A stretch of DNA of 64,000 nt from Candidatus Heimdallarchaeota archaeon. GTDB taxonomy: Archaea > Asgardarchaeota > Heimdallarchaeia > Heimdallarchaeales > Heimdallarchaeaceae. Shown here in pieces: positions 51,751-60,320 of this stretch. The notes beneath the pieces were generated by a model. It was given only the letters and a program-made list of their open reading frames with translations. It did not search any database and was not told the DNA's origin. Position 1 is the stretch's first letter. Every line of letters starts with the position of its first letter. A program made the translations under genes and the position numbers. The stretch covers positions 80,568-144,567 of the forward strand of contig JAUVXV010000009.1 in the NCBI GenBank assembly GCA_030603365.1, given 5' to 3'.

Positions 51751-52260
51751 GTGGCAAAAAATACTGTTATTGTGTATGAGACGTACTACGGAGCAACAAA
51801 ACAAGCTGCTTTCAAAATAGCTCGAATATTAGAAGATGAATTCAATCATGAAGTTACTGTACACAATATCGGAAAAGATCGTGAATGTCCAGACTTAAGC
51901 ACTTGTGATAATATAATCATAGGTAGTTGTATCTATAATGGTACTTGGGCATGTCATGTAGAAAACTTTCTCAGCAATACGTTTGACGGAAAGAAAACAG
52001 CTCTTTTCGTATGTTCAATGTTTGCTGGAGAAAAATCACTCTATAAGCAAGCTTACCAATCGTACCTGGTTAACAAACTTGAGAAGTATGATAATTTTCA
52101 ACCAGTATCAATGGAAGCTTTTGGTGGAAGAGTTCCTGATAAGGAATTTCCAGATGAATGGGTAGAGCAAGTTGCCAAAAAACTACCAACCTTTACTACA
52201 AATAATAAGGACTTAACCAGAGTTGAAAAATGGGCAAAAGAACTAGGAAAATTACTCTAA
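51751..52260 (+). CDS. Flavodoxin-domain protein (copy 2)
   Basis: The 169-residue protein has the FMN phosphate loop VIVYETYYGATKQAAFKIA, then CDNIIIGSCIYNGTW and KTALFVCSMFAGEK as the other flavin loops, in the same order as the copy at 42938-43504. It is somewhat shorter and has several extra cysteines. GTG 51751 is preferred: GGAGGT (51739-51744) lies six bases before it, and it aligns with the start of the other copy, whereas ATG 51718 adds 11 unmatched residues. A 40-residue ORF related to that beside copy 1 converges on it. Confidence 0.88.
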   Translation: MAKNTVIVYETYYGATKQAAFKIARILEDEFNHEVTVHNIGKDRECPDLSTCDNIIIGSCIYNGTWACHVENFLSNTFDGKKTALFVCSMFAGEKSLYKQAYQSYLVNKLEKYDNFQPVSMEAFGGRVPDKEFPDEWVEQVAKKLPTFTTNNKDLTRVEKWAKELGKLL

Positions 52261-52318
52261 AATTGAGCAATAAAGATAAGCAATAATAGGAGTAATAATT
52301 GGGGATTGAAAAGAAAGA

Positions 52319-52441
52319 TTAGAAGGTAAATGCTTGTCCGAAGACATAAGCAACGTTTATCTTTTCAATTCTTTTATTTTCGTGTTGATAAACCCATTTG
52401 TTTTGGTTTTCAGTTTTTGTTTGTTTAACTTTTTGAGCCAT
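52319..52441 (-). CDS. 40-residue small protein, paralog B
   Basis: ATG 52441 to TAA 52319 encodes 40 residues: a basic, Gln/Asn-rich start (MAQKVKQTKTEN), the WVYQ core and an ending VFGQAFTF. It is the paralog of the ORF at 43528-43650 (same length, 17 identical residues). The 17 bases on the 5' side (TTTTTTGCACCTAT plus CCA of the ATG on the plus strand) are identical in both, including the ribosome site. A TATA-like ATTTAAAAAT at about 52471-52480 precedes it, and a perfect palindrome lies just beyond. Function unknown. Confidence 0.7.
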   Translation of the reverse strand: MAQKVKQTKTENQNKWVYQHENKRIEKINVAYVFGQAFTF

Positions 52442-52487
52442 TTTTTGCACCTATCCTAACATAGCTCCCTATTTAAAAATAACTTGC

Positions 52488-52500
52488 TCACATGATGTGA
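52488..52500. promoter_or_regulatory. TCACATGATGTGA palindrome before small ORF B
   Basis: TCACAT-G-ATGTGA is a perfect 6-1-6 palindrome lying just upstream of the TATA-like box of the small ORF and 75-87 bases before the next plus-strand gene's TTG region. Its left part, TCACATGAT, recurs before the paralogous ORF at 43679. Confidence 0.45.
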
Positions 52501-52584
52501 ACACAAGTTGTGACATAAGAGTGAAAAAAAACACAAATTTCAGATAAACCTTAAATATTCAAAAACTGAGGAAGTTTGTTTCCT

Positions 52585-53313
52585 ATGAAACTAGAACAAG
52601 CAGCAGAAACTATGTTTAGAGATCTAAGCAAAAGGCGATTAAAGATGCTTGAATATTTCTACGAATCCTTTACTGTTATAATGTTGCTTGTGATTCTTCT
52701 AGTAAGTTTTTCTTTTAGCTTCTATCCTGAGTTCAGTTGTCTAAAAACTGGTTTTTGTGACCTACGAGAAGTCAGAGAGATTAATGGAGAATCGACACTA
52801 ATTTCTACTATGCTTCTTAGAACTGCAATTATATTACTATTTATGTCACTAATGATGTTTTTCTCTGTACTTCTGATGTTCTTTCAAGAGAAGAAGAAAA
52901 CCAAGTATCTGAGTTGGATTGGCACTTTCTTTGGAGTAGTACAAGGACCAATAAATATTATAATATTTTTTGAAAGGGGAGCTTTCGAGTTTCATATGAT
53001 TTTTGTCATCATGGGACCACTGCTTCTAAATCTAGCTATAATGATTTATACAGCTGTTTTTTTCATAGATAAACGTCTTCCAAAAATACTCAAATATTCA
53101 TTCCTAGTTTTATCGATAGTAGCCATTGTCTTCTCGATAATTGTTGGAATAGCTGCTTCAATAGGTGGTACTTTCAATGCACAAACACAAAGATTGGGAA
53201 ATAGTTTGTTTAATTATCTCTCTGTTATTACCTATGTACTTCAAGGTATAATTTTCTTCTTGATAGTAAGAAAAGCAGAAAAGATGCAAGAAATGGATTT
53301 GTCAAATTCCTAA
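52585..53313 (+). CDS. Six-TM membrane protein, unknown family
   Basis: The 242-residue protein has a cytoplasmic amphipathic start (MKLEQAAETMFRDLSKRRLK) and about six membrane helices, with one external loop containing two cysteines (FSCLKTGFCDLRE) that may form a disulfide. The layout resembles DUF998-like proteins, but no motif is decisive. ATG 52585 is preferred to TTG 52576. Its last 12 bases overlap the end of the convergent GNAT gene. Confidence 0.65.
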   Translation: MKLEQAAETMFRDLSKRRLKMLEYFYESFTVIMLLVILLVSFSFSFYPEFSCLKTGFCDLREVREINGESTLISTMLLRTAIILLFMSLMMFFSVLLMFFQEKKKTKYLSWIGTFFGVVQGPINIIIFFERGAFEFHMIFVIMGPLLLNLAIMIYTAVFFIDKRLPKILKYSFLVLSIVAIVFSIIVGIAASIGGTFNAQTQRLGNSLFNYLSVITYVLQGIIFFLIVRKAEKMQEMDLSNS

Positions 53314-54339
53314 TCTTCTAGCAATTTCCTCTGTTTGGAACTTGTAACTATCAGCTGTTTTATGCTTCTTGAATCCCATTCTATCGTTTATAGAGAACAT
53401 TGGTGCATTTGCTTCAACATTTCCAGTTATTATTACTTCAACATCAGGATAATTGTCTCGAACATGGAGAATCATCTGTCCCTTTAACCATTTTCCTAAA
53501 CCTCTTCCCCTGAATTCGGGACGAACACCTGTAAGTTCTTGAAGAATTCTGTGTCCTTCTCGAGAATCATGAAGAATCTCTGTTAAACCAGATATTCTTC
53601 CATCTTTTTCTCTGCTGATGAGGGTATAATTTGTGTAACCTATATCTTTGAATCTCTGTTCCATTTCCCTTCTTAATTTTCCATCAATATTAGCTCGATG
53701 TTCGGTGTCCCCAAGAGGTTGCATATTCAAAGCTTCAGTATACAATTCAGAATATTCCTCTAAAATCTCTTCAGGACATTCATAGAAGGATTCGATTGTA
53801 ACTTCTTCAGCTCTTTTAGGACCTTCATCTACCCAAGATTGCATGAGAACCCAATCTACATCCTCTAAATCTAGACGATTTTCTGCTCCCTCTATGGTGA
53901 GTTGAGCTCCGAAATGATCTAAGAAAGCTCTACCTGGATTATTATCTGTGCTGACTTCAATGGTTGTTCTTCCAAGAATTTGAGCTTCTTGAACTGCTCT
54001 TTTAAGTACGTCTGTACCTATTCCTTTTCGTACATAGTCAGCTAAAACTGCAATATTCATACTGCAAAGATTTTTATTCTCTTCATAATCTGAAGAACCT
54101 TCAACAACAGTTCCAAAACCACCCCAAGCTATAACTTTGTTTTCTGGAGTAATAGCTAGCCAACGTTTAATATGGTAATAAGGTGCTTTAGTTTTCTGAC
54201 GTTGAATAACTCCTTCTCGATTAGGTAAGGGATCATCTGGATTGTGATGTTTGAAGTTTGTTTCCATAAATTCAAAGTATATCTCCCAAAAATCATCTGA
54301 GGCTTCTTTAGGATTGAATTCAATTATCTTATAGTCCAT
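53302..54339 (-). CDS. Tandem GNAT acetyltransferase
   Basis: The 345-residue protein contains two GNAT domains. The first (about 1-165) has MNIAVLADYVRKGIGTDVLKRAV, with RKGIGT as the acetyl-CoA pyrophosphate loop. The second (about 170-345) has LTGVRPEFRGRGLGKWLKGQM, with the full RGRGLG loop. Both loops look functional. Two-domain GNATs include mycothiol synthase-like and other small-molecule or protein acetyltransferases; the substrate is unknown. It starts at ATG 54339, with a TATA-like TTATAAAT at about 54390-54397. Confidence 0.85.
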   Translation of the reverse strand: MDYKIIEFNPKEASDDFWEIYFEFMETNFKHHNPDDPLPNREGVIQRQKTKAPYYHIKRWLAITPENKVIAWGGFGTVVEGSSDYEENKNLCSMNIAVLADYVRKGIGTDVLKRAVQEAQILGRTTIEVSTDNNPGRAFLDHFGAQLTIEGAENRLDLEDVDWVLMQSWVDEGPKRAEEVTIESFYECPEEILEEYSELYTEALNMQPLGDTEHRANIDGKLRREMEQRFKDIGYTNYTLISREKDGRISGLTEILHDSREGHRILQELTGVRPEFRGRGLGKWLKGQMILHVRDNYPDVEVIITGNVEANAPMFSINDRMGFKKHKTADSYKFQTEEIARRLGI

Positions 54340-54519
54340 TTTCTTACACTTCTAACTAATTTATTACAAAGATTCAATTGGACATTCTCTTATAAATTAG
54401 TATGATGATTGAGAAAATTATTTCAAGTTCTTCCTTCTGTTCCTATCAATTTACCCATCTTTTAGTTTTTCATTTGGTTTGGTTTATTAACGCGTATGCA
54501 CAAATTCACTTAGAAGAAA

Positions 54520-54930
54520 ATGCATAGTAATAATTATAGACATAAAAACCCAGTTGGAGGATTTTTTATATTCATGCTAACTTTGTTAGGTGCATTAATC
54601 TTAGTTGGGTTTATTACAGGATTCTTGAGGCACGTGATTTGGCCAATTCCTATGGTGGGAACATTATTAGTTATCTTATTTGTAGCAAGTATTATTTCTT
54701 CATCTAGAAGAAGAACAAGACATAGACACGCTCAAAGACAACAATACAGAAGGTATGAAACCTACAAACCTACAGAAAATCCCTTCTGGAAGAATCAAGA
54801 GAACCAAGTAGTTCAAGAACAAGAACCAGTTCAAAGAGTTGTTAATTCAACTAAGTTTTGTGACTACTGTGGAATGAAAGTTAAGGAAGAAATGAGTTTT
54901 TGTACAAACTGTGGTAATAGACTAAAATAG
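54520..54930 (+). CDS. Small membrane protein with C-terminal zinc ribbon
   Basis: The 136-residue protein has two closely spaced membrane helices (about 13-34 and 40-62), a very basic stretch (SRRRTRHRHAQRQQYRR), a Gln/Glu-rich linker, and a terminal ribbon CDYCGMKVKEEMSFCTNCG. The basic stretch sits on the cytoplasmic side and could contact nucleic acid or lipid head groups. It shares the membrane-plus-ribbon layout with the products at 41531 and 42175 but not their sequence. ATG 54520. Function unknown. Confidence 0.7.
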   Translation: MHSNNYRHKNPVGGFFIFMLTLLGALILVGFITGFLRHVIWPIPMVGTLLVILFVASIISSSRRRTRHRHAQRQQYRRYETYKPTENPFWKNQENQVVQEQEPVQRVVNSTKFCDYCGMKVKEEMSFCTNCGNRLK

Positions 54931-55010
54931 AACTACAGTTTTTGTTTTTCAACAACAAGAATATTTTGTTTTATTAACAGTAAAATATATTTAAAAAAGT
55001 AAAGAAGAAT

Positions 55011-57248
55011 CTAGTTCTTCTTTGTTGTAATGGTGTTTACAAGCATTTTTACACTTAAAGATTCTTCATATATTACTATAGGCAGGTTATCTGTAATCCA
55101 TTCTGGTAAACTTGGTGGAGCTGTTTCTAACATCTCTTGCCACTCTTCATCAGTCAAACGTTGATCATAAGGTTGCTTAAATTCATAAAATGAGAATGTT
55201 ACTCCTCGAGTTAGATACAATTGCCCTGAATGATCTTGAACAACTACGAAAATCAAGAAAGGATTTCCTACAGCTACTTCTAATACATTACCGCTATTAG
55301 GGTCAGTATGCACATCTGCTATTAGGGCAGTTCTTTTATCAGCTTCACTTTGATACCATTCAGCTGCACCATAATTAAATGAAACAATTTTCTGAAGTTC
55401 CTTTCCTAAATGATGAATGAATTTCATCTCATCTGTACTTAGTTCTTCATTTTGTAGTTCTTTTATACTTAGCTCAGTTAATCTATCAAATACATCTGCT
55501 AACTCATCAAATTTCAGAGTGAAATTACTGAAGATTTGTGCATTGTAACCTGGTTCCGCAGCTGGATCCTCATACAAGACTCCTCTAGATTGGAGACCTT
55601 CCTTCAACATCCTTAGAGTTGCTGCTATTCTAGAATAAACTTGAGGATATGGTTCAACATAATGGGTAATTTGATCACCTAACCCATATACACCGTACGG
55701 CTGTTTTGCATATAAAATAGTGTCATGCTTAAGCTCGACCCAACTTGCTAAAGAAGTTATAAGTGATTTATCAGTCCAAGAATCAGATTGCATGTAACCT
55801 GGATAACCTGTTCCTACCTCTTTTTCCTCCAATAAAGGTAAAAGTGAATACAACCATTGCCAATAGATGTTCTGAGTCCAATCAGTAAGATTGAGTTCGT
55901 TAAATTCTCCCCTCAATTCTAATATTTTTTCTTCATATCCTTCATAATTTTTCTCCGATTCTAAATGATATTCTGCTCTTTCACTGCCAAACACTGAGAA
56001 GATGTCCAGTGAATTGGGAAATTGTCTGGTTGGAAGATTATCATAAATCAGTTCTTGAAAGATATATGCATCAGGGGTATAACTCTGCCCAAAAAGTTTG
56101 AACCCTTTAATTGCACTTTCTTGTCCTTCAAAAGATTCAACATATCTGGAATTAATTTTTGGAGCTCTCAGTTCTTGTAAAGAATCAATCATTATTTCTA
56201 TAAATGTATCATCTATTATATCATTAAAATCTAAGGTTCCTTCTTCCTCCCAGACTTGATAATATTCTGCTGGAGTAAGATCATCACTTCCACCAACTAA
56301 GAAGTCTGTTGTTCTACAAATATTATCCCAATAATCCCAGACTGTTTTATCTCCTATTTCAGCTGAGAATGAGTATAATATCGATAAAGCCATTCGGGTT
56401 TGTTTGATACCTACGATATTGTTAATTGATCGGTCATTTAACATAAAGCCCATTCTTCCGGCATACATCATTGCTTTGAAATATCGTTTGAATTCATCAT
56501 TTCGTGTGTAATGCCCTCGTGGTTTGTATTGGGAATAATCCTCCTCATATCCAAAAATCAGTGAAACAGCTGCTACTCCTGCTTCTATGTTACTTAATTC
56601 ATCTGAAACAAGAGAATCAACATAAGCAGGAATAGAAGTGGAATTATCTAATAAATACAATAAAACTGAAAGATAAGCAATATTATTGTTAAGTGCTTCA
56701 ATGATATCGGGGTCTGAGTTGATTAGATATAAATTGATTTGATCATTTCGAAGAGTATCAATCATTATACTAAAATTATTATAAAAGTATTCTAATTCTA
56801 TAATTCGTAAACAATTATCAAAAATAGAGTGTAAGACATGCAAACAGAAATCAGTAGAAATATACATGGGTGTATCTAGATTGGCATCATAATACATTGG
56901 ATCAAAAATGTCTTCAATACCTTTGTCAACAAATGCAAATCCATAGGTTTCTAGCTGTTGGAGAATTTCAGCATTGAGTTCTTCATCTAAACCTTGTAAG
57001 TTTACATTCGCTAAACCTGGTTCAATTGGAGTGGGTACAATTGACGGCGTATAATTATATGATTGTAATTCATATGTACCAAAAGCATTCTTGACACTTT
57101 CTGGTAGGTTAATTTGTTCTTTAAATTCATAATTAATAGTGGGAAATATACCCTGATAGAGATAAAACCCTCCTAATACAACTGAACTAACAATTAGTGT
57201 AACTGCAATTCCTGTCAAAATTGGTTTTTTTGGATTAGTTAGAATCAT
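55011..57248 (-). CDS. DUF3160 family surface protein, full length
   Basis: The 745-residue protein has an N-terminal membrane anchor or signal (TGIAVTLIVSSVVLGGFYLY) and a long extracellular DUF3160 domain, with VDKGIEDIFDPMYYD, PMYISTDFCLHVLHSIFDNCLR and the C-terminal IADVHTDPNSGNVLEVAVGNPFLIFVVVQD. The family is helical, extracytoplasmic and of unknown function. The product cut by the left edge (2-796) is a paralog. It is followed upstream, on the same strand, by an HTH/membrane regulator (57335-57871) 86 bases away, which may control it. Confidence 0.88.
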   Translation of the reverse strand: MILTNPKKPILTGIAVTLIVSSVVLGGFYLYQGIFPTINYEFKEQINLPESVKNAFGTYELQSYNYTPSIVPTPIEPGLANVNLQGLDEELNAEILQQLETYGFAFVDKGIEDIFDPMYYDANLDTPMYISTDFCLHVLHSIFDNCLRIIELEYFYNNFSIMIDTLRNDQINLYLINSDPDIIEALNNNIAYLSVLLYLLDNSTSIPAYVDSLVSDELSNIEAGVAAVSLIFGYEEDYSQYKPRGHYTRNDEFKRYFKAMMYAGRMGFMLNDRSINNIVGIKQTRMALSILYSFSAEIGDKTVWDYWDNICRTTDFLVGGSDDLTPAEYYQVWEEEGTLDFNDIIDDTFIEIMIDSLQELRAPKINSRYVESFEGQESAIKGFKLFGQSYTPDAYIFQELIYDNLPTRQFPNSLDIFSVFGSERAEYHLESEKNYEGYEEKILELRGEFNELNLTDWTQNIYWQWLYSLLPLLEEKEVGTGYPGYMQSDSWTDKSLITSLASWVELKHDTILYAKQPYGVYGLGDQITHYVEPYPQVYSRIAATLRMLKEGLQSRGVLYEDPAAEPGYNAQIFSNFTLKFDELADVFDRLTELSIKELQNEELSTDEMKFIHHLGKELQKIVSFNYGAAEWYQSEADKRTALIADVHTDPNSGNVLEVAVGNPFLIFVVVQDHSGQLYLTRGVTFSFYEFKQPYDQRLTDEEWQEMLETAPPSLPEWITDNLPIVIYEESLSVKMLVNTITTKKN

Positions 57249-57334
57249 AGGATACCAAACAAACTATACTATGGAGCATTAATAAATCTAGAACTCGAAC
57301 ACTTCTAATATCATTCTGTGATAGTTTCAGAAGG

Positions 57335-57871
57335 TCATTTTTTTTCTTTTTTACGAAAAATAGAACGGAATATTCTGTATTCATCTTTCCGTTCCTTTTC
57401 CCAGCTGTAAAAAGATAGTTGTTTCTTAATAGTTAGATAATTCAGAATATAGAAAATACAATTCAAACCTACTAGAACAGCTCCATTTATCGCAGCAGCT
57501 AACGGGTTGATAAAAATTAATATCAAAGTGACGATGAATGTTGTTATGAGAAAAGAGATCAAGAATAATCTTCTGGGAATTAGCTCCCCTCTAATTATCT
57601 GTGCAGAGAATTTGACTGGAACATTAATTTCCTTGATATCCAAACCCTTCTGAACTATTCTATATCTATTAGTAGGAAGTTTTTCTATTAATTCTGCTTC
57701 ATCAAGTTTTTCTAAGTGCCATAAAACTGTACTAGGGCTATTAAAATCCAGACTACGTTTGGCCTCTCTGACACCGAAATCTTTGGGATGAACAGACTTA
57801 GCGAAGAGAAAGAGTTTCAATGTTGCTGGATGATTAAGTGTCTCAACACCAGTTTCTTCTTCGTTAGTCAC
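57335..57871 (-). CDS. Winged-helix regulator with two membrane segments
   Basis: The 178-residue protein has an N-terminal winged helix (HPATLKLFLFAKSVHPKDFGVREAKRSL as helices 1-2, SPSTVLWHLEKLDEAELIEKL as recognition helix, NRYRIV as wing). Two membrane helices follow (LFLISFLITTFIVTLILIF and AINGAVLVGLNCIFYIL), then a charged tail. It is another membrane-tethered HTH protein like the one at 9358. The start is GTG 57871. Its position just upstream of the DUF3160 gene suggests a regulator-target pair. Confidence 0.75.
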   Translation of the reverse strand: MTNEEETGVETLNHPATLKLFLFAKSVHPKDFGVREAKRSLDFNSPSTVLWHLEKLDEAELIEKLPTNRYRIVQKGLDIKEINVPVKFSAQIIRGELIPRRLFLISFLITTFIVTLILIFINPLAAAINGAVLVGLNCIFYILNYLTIKKQLSFYSWEKERKDEYRIFRSIFRKKEKK

Positions 57872-57955
57872 GCGTATATTATGTGACTTTACAGTTAAAT
57901 GCTTTACCCATTCTACCTCTAGAAATCTAATAACACAGAAATCTTTGAGTGCAAA

Positions 57956-58315
57956 TCAATCTGAAATTACTATCTGTATTTGATTATTTTCAGCTATTGC
58001 TCTAGCGATTTTACTTCTAACGGATTTTAGATATCTCCAAACAGATGTTTGTGAAATATCAAGTTTTTCAGCTATCTCATTCTGATTTAGATCTTCTGAG
58101 TCTGACATCTGCAAAATTTGAAATTCAAAACTAGATAATTCAATCATACCAATCTTTTGTCTGCGGCTTGAGTCATAGTCAATTGGATATGCAACAGGTG
58201 GTCTTCCTCTACCTCTCCCAGGTCCTCTACCTCTACCTCTACCATGACCTCTTCCGTACCCTCTTCCTCTTTGGAAATCAGGATTATCGCTCTGAGGGTC
58301 TTTATAGTTTGACAC
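57956..58315 (-). CDS. UPF0251/DUF134 DNA-binding protein with RG-rich N-terminus
   Basis: Residues 15-42 are a low-complexity Arg/Gly run (RGYGRGHGRGRGRGPGRGRG). Residues 60-119 match the UPF0251 helix-turn-helix: IELSSFEFQILQMSDSEDLNQNEIAEKLDISQTSVWRYLKSVRSKIARAI, like sigma region 4. Typical members begin MPRPR and lack such a long RG stretch. These proteins often sit beside DUF5320 and NifX-like genes in anaerobes; the next gene upstream is DUF5320-like. The start is GTG 58315. A role in metal-cofactor regulation is inferred from this context elsewhere. Confidence 0.8.
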   Translation of the reverse strand: MSNYKDPQSDNPDFQRGRGYGRGHGRGRGRGPGRGRGRPPVAYPIDYDSSRRQKIGMIELSSFEFQILQMSDSEDLNQNEIAEKLDISQTSVWRYLKSVRSKIARAIAENNQIQIVISD

Positions 58316-58372
58316 AGAAATCAGCTCGGGAAAAAGAGAAGTAGAGGATTTAAAGATGTTTCGACAATTGGT

Positions 58373-58729
58373 TCACTTTGATTTTCCAATATTCTTCAAG
58401 CGACTAAGTTCTTTCTGTAAACTCTCTATCTGCTTCTGAATCATTGCAACTTCATGTTCAATTGCTTCTGTATTTTCAGGTGCTCCTGAGTATGGATCCC
58501 ATCTTGCTCCTAGTGGCGGCGCAGTCCACCCTATGTCCTCTGATTGTTCTTGATATTCAGGACTAGCCCACCAACCTCGTGGTCGATCAGGATACCAATC
58601 ACAATTTGGGCTGTAGAATCTTCTACCTCTACCCGGACCAGGACCAAATCCTCCAGGTCCTCTTCCGTATCCTCTTCCATAACCACTACCATATCTTGGT
58701 CCGTATGTGTTTCTTCTTGATCTATACAT
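58373..58729 (-). CDS. DUF5320-like Gly/Arg-rich protein with C-terminal coiled coil
   Basis: The protein (about 118 residues from ATG 58729; GTG 58738 adds three) has a Gly/Arg/Tyr-rich N-terminal half (YGRGPGGFGPGPGRGRR), a Trp/Pro-rich middle, and a C-terminal coiled coil (IEHEVAMIQKQIESLQKELSRLK). This is the DUF5320 layout. The family accompanies NifX/NifB-type iron-molybdenum cofactor genes and UPF0251 regulators; here only the UPF0251 gene is adjacent, 58 bases downstream of its stop. Both proteins share the RG-rich style, which suggests a common nucleic-acid or partner interaction. Confidence 0.7.
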   Translation of the reverse strand: MYRSRRNTYGPRYGSGYGRGYGRGPGGFGPGPGRGRRFYSPNCDWYPDRPRGWWASPEYQEQSEDIGWTAPPLGARWDPYSGAPENTEAIEHEVAMIQKQIESLQKELSRLKNIGKSK

Positions 58730-58794
58730 TTTGTTCACTTTATTGAATTATTACTCAATATTCTATTTATAACATAACATATAAGTTTTACTAT

Positions 58795-58814
58795 TTATGA
58801 ATAATAATTCATAA
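58795..58814. promoter_or_regulatory. TTATGAAT palindrome between divergent genes
   Basis: TTATGAAT-N4-ATTCATAA (58795-58814) is a perfect 8-bp inverted repeat in the spacer between the DUF5320-like and alkaline phosphatase genes. It could be an operator for the UPF0251 protein or another factor. AT-rich palindromes arise by chance more often, so confidence is limited. Confidence 0.35.
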
Positions 58815-58887
58815 TTATACATTATTGTTTTCTTACGAAGATTTAATTGCATGTTAAAGTCCTTAAGTAGCATAGGAGATATACTCA

Positions 58888-60207
58888 TTGAAATTCAAGA
58901 GAAAGAGTCGCTCTATTGCTTTATTATTAATTTTAGTTGTGAGTGTTCTAAATATAAACTTACTAAATTTTTCTAATAAAACCCAAGCAGAAAATATCTA
59001 TCCATCCAGTATCATTTTGTTCATTGGAGATGGGATGGGATTAGAGCAGATAAAATTCGGTTCATTGGTTGAATTTGGAGAAGAAGGTTTTTCTAGCATA
59101 CTAAATTTCCCATTTAATACTACCGTCTCAACTACAAACATTGATGGAACAAAAACTGATTCTGCTGCTGCAGCAACTGCAATCAGTACTGGAATTAAAA
59201 CACAAAATGGTAGAATAGCTACAAACTGGGATGGAGAAATGGAATTAACAACAATTCTTGAAATAGCTCAAATGAATGGATATGCAACAGGTTTGGTTGC
59301 TACATGTCATCTTACTCATGCTACTCCAGCTGCTTTTGCTGCTCATGAAGGAAGTAGAGGAGATTATCTAAATATTGCTGAAGATTTTAGTCAAGCAGAT
59401 GTAGATGTTTTCTTAGGAGGAGGATCAGGTTTAGAATACATTGGAAATTATATAGATAATTTTACAGCTCAAGGATATGAATATGTAACTGAGGAAGCAG
59501 AACTGGATTTGATTACTAAAACACCTGTTTTAGGTTTATTCACTGAAGTATCTTTTCCCAAGCTTCAAACCATTCCTGAAGATTCTACTATCCCCACTTT
59601 AAGTGAAATGACCATAAAAGCAATTGAATTACTTAATGCAACTTCACAACCATTTTTCTTGATGATTGAAGGCTCTCAGATAGATTGGGCTGGACATGCT
59701 AATGATCAGGTATATCTGGCTCATCAAATAATAGAGTTTGAGAAAGCTGTAAAATATGCAAAAACACTAGCAGAACAAGTTTCTGATTTACAAGTATTGG
59801 TAACAGCTGATCATGAAACTGGAGGACTATCAATTGAGAATTATTCTTTCAAAACTGAAATACCTTTGGAAACAGATTCTTACAAAGTAAAACAAGAAAA
59901 ACGAACAAATCGTTCTCAAGAAATCACTGTTGATTGGGGAACAGGAGGTCATACAAATACAAAAGTTATTCTAGCAGGTTATGGACCTTTCACTGAAGAA
60001 ATATTAACTGCAAAACATCACATTGACACATTTTCAATTATGAGACAGGCAATAGATGGACAATCAGAACCAATAGGTGAAGGATATTATAAAGGACATT
60101 TACCAATTTATGCTTGGATTTTGGTACTCTTCTCACCTATGATTATTTCGGTTTCTTTGGCTTTTATTACAGTTAAAATAATCAGAAGAAAAAAGACTAC
60201 TAAATGA
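58888..60207 (+). CDS. Alkaline phosphatase, membrane-anchored
   Basis: The 439-residue protein has a signal peptide (SIALLLILVVSVLNINLL), the metal-binding IILFIGDGMGLEQ, catalytic Ser in TKTDSAAAATA, then THATPAAFAAHEGSR, and the C-terminal metal ligands in TADHETGGL and GTGGHTNT. It hydrolyses phosphate monoesters outside the cell. A C-terminal membrane helix (YAWILVLFSPMIISVSLAFITVKII) with RRKKTTK keeps it on the surface, unlike the soluble bacterial enzyme. The start is TTG 58888 with GGAGA eight bases before it. Phosphate supply could feed the ABC/DUF47 system, by inference only. Confidence 0.93.
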   Translation: MKFKRKSRSIALLLILVVSVLNINLLNFSNKTQAENIYPSSIILFIGDGMGLEQIKFGSLVEFGEEGFSSILNFPFNTTVSTTNIDGTKTDSAAAATAISTGIKTQNGRIATNWDGEMELTTILEIAQMNGYATGLVATCHLTHATPAAFAAHEGSRGDYLNIAEDFSQADVDVFLGGGSGLEYIGNYIDNFTAQGYEYVTEEAELDLITKTPVLGLFTEVSFPKLQTIPEDSTIPTLSEMTIKAIELLNATSQPFFLMIEGSQIDWAGHANDQVYLAHQIIEFEKAVKYAKTLAEQVSDLQVLVTADHETGGLSIENYSFKTEIPLETDSYKVKQEKRTNRSQEITVDWGTGGHTNTKVILAGYGPFTEEILTAKHHIDTFSIMRQAIDGQSEPIGEGYYKGHLPIYAWILVLFSPMIISVSLAFITVKIIRRKKTTK

Positions 60208-60320
60208 GTGAGAAGATTCTCTAGTCTGGTGATATAATAGAATCTTGAGTTTTTACTGAGTTTGTGATTTTTTCTAATTTTGAAATCCGAACAAATAAAT
60301 AGCAGTTCAATGATATATTA

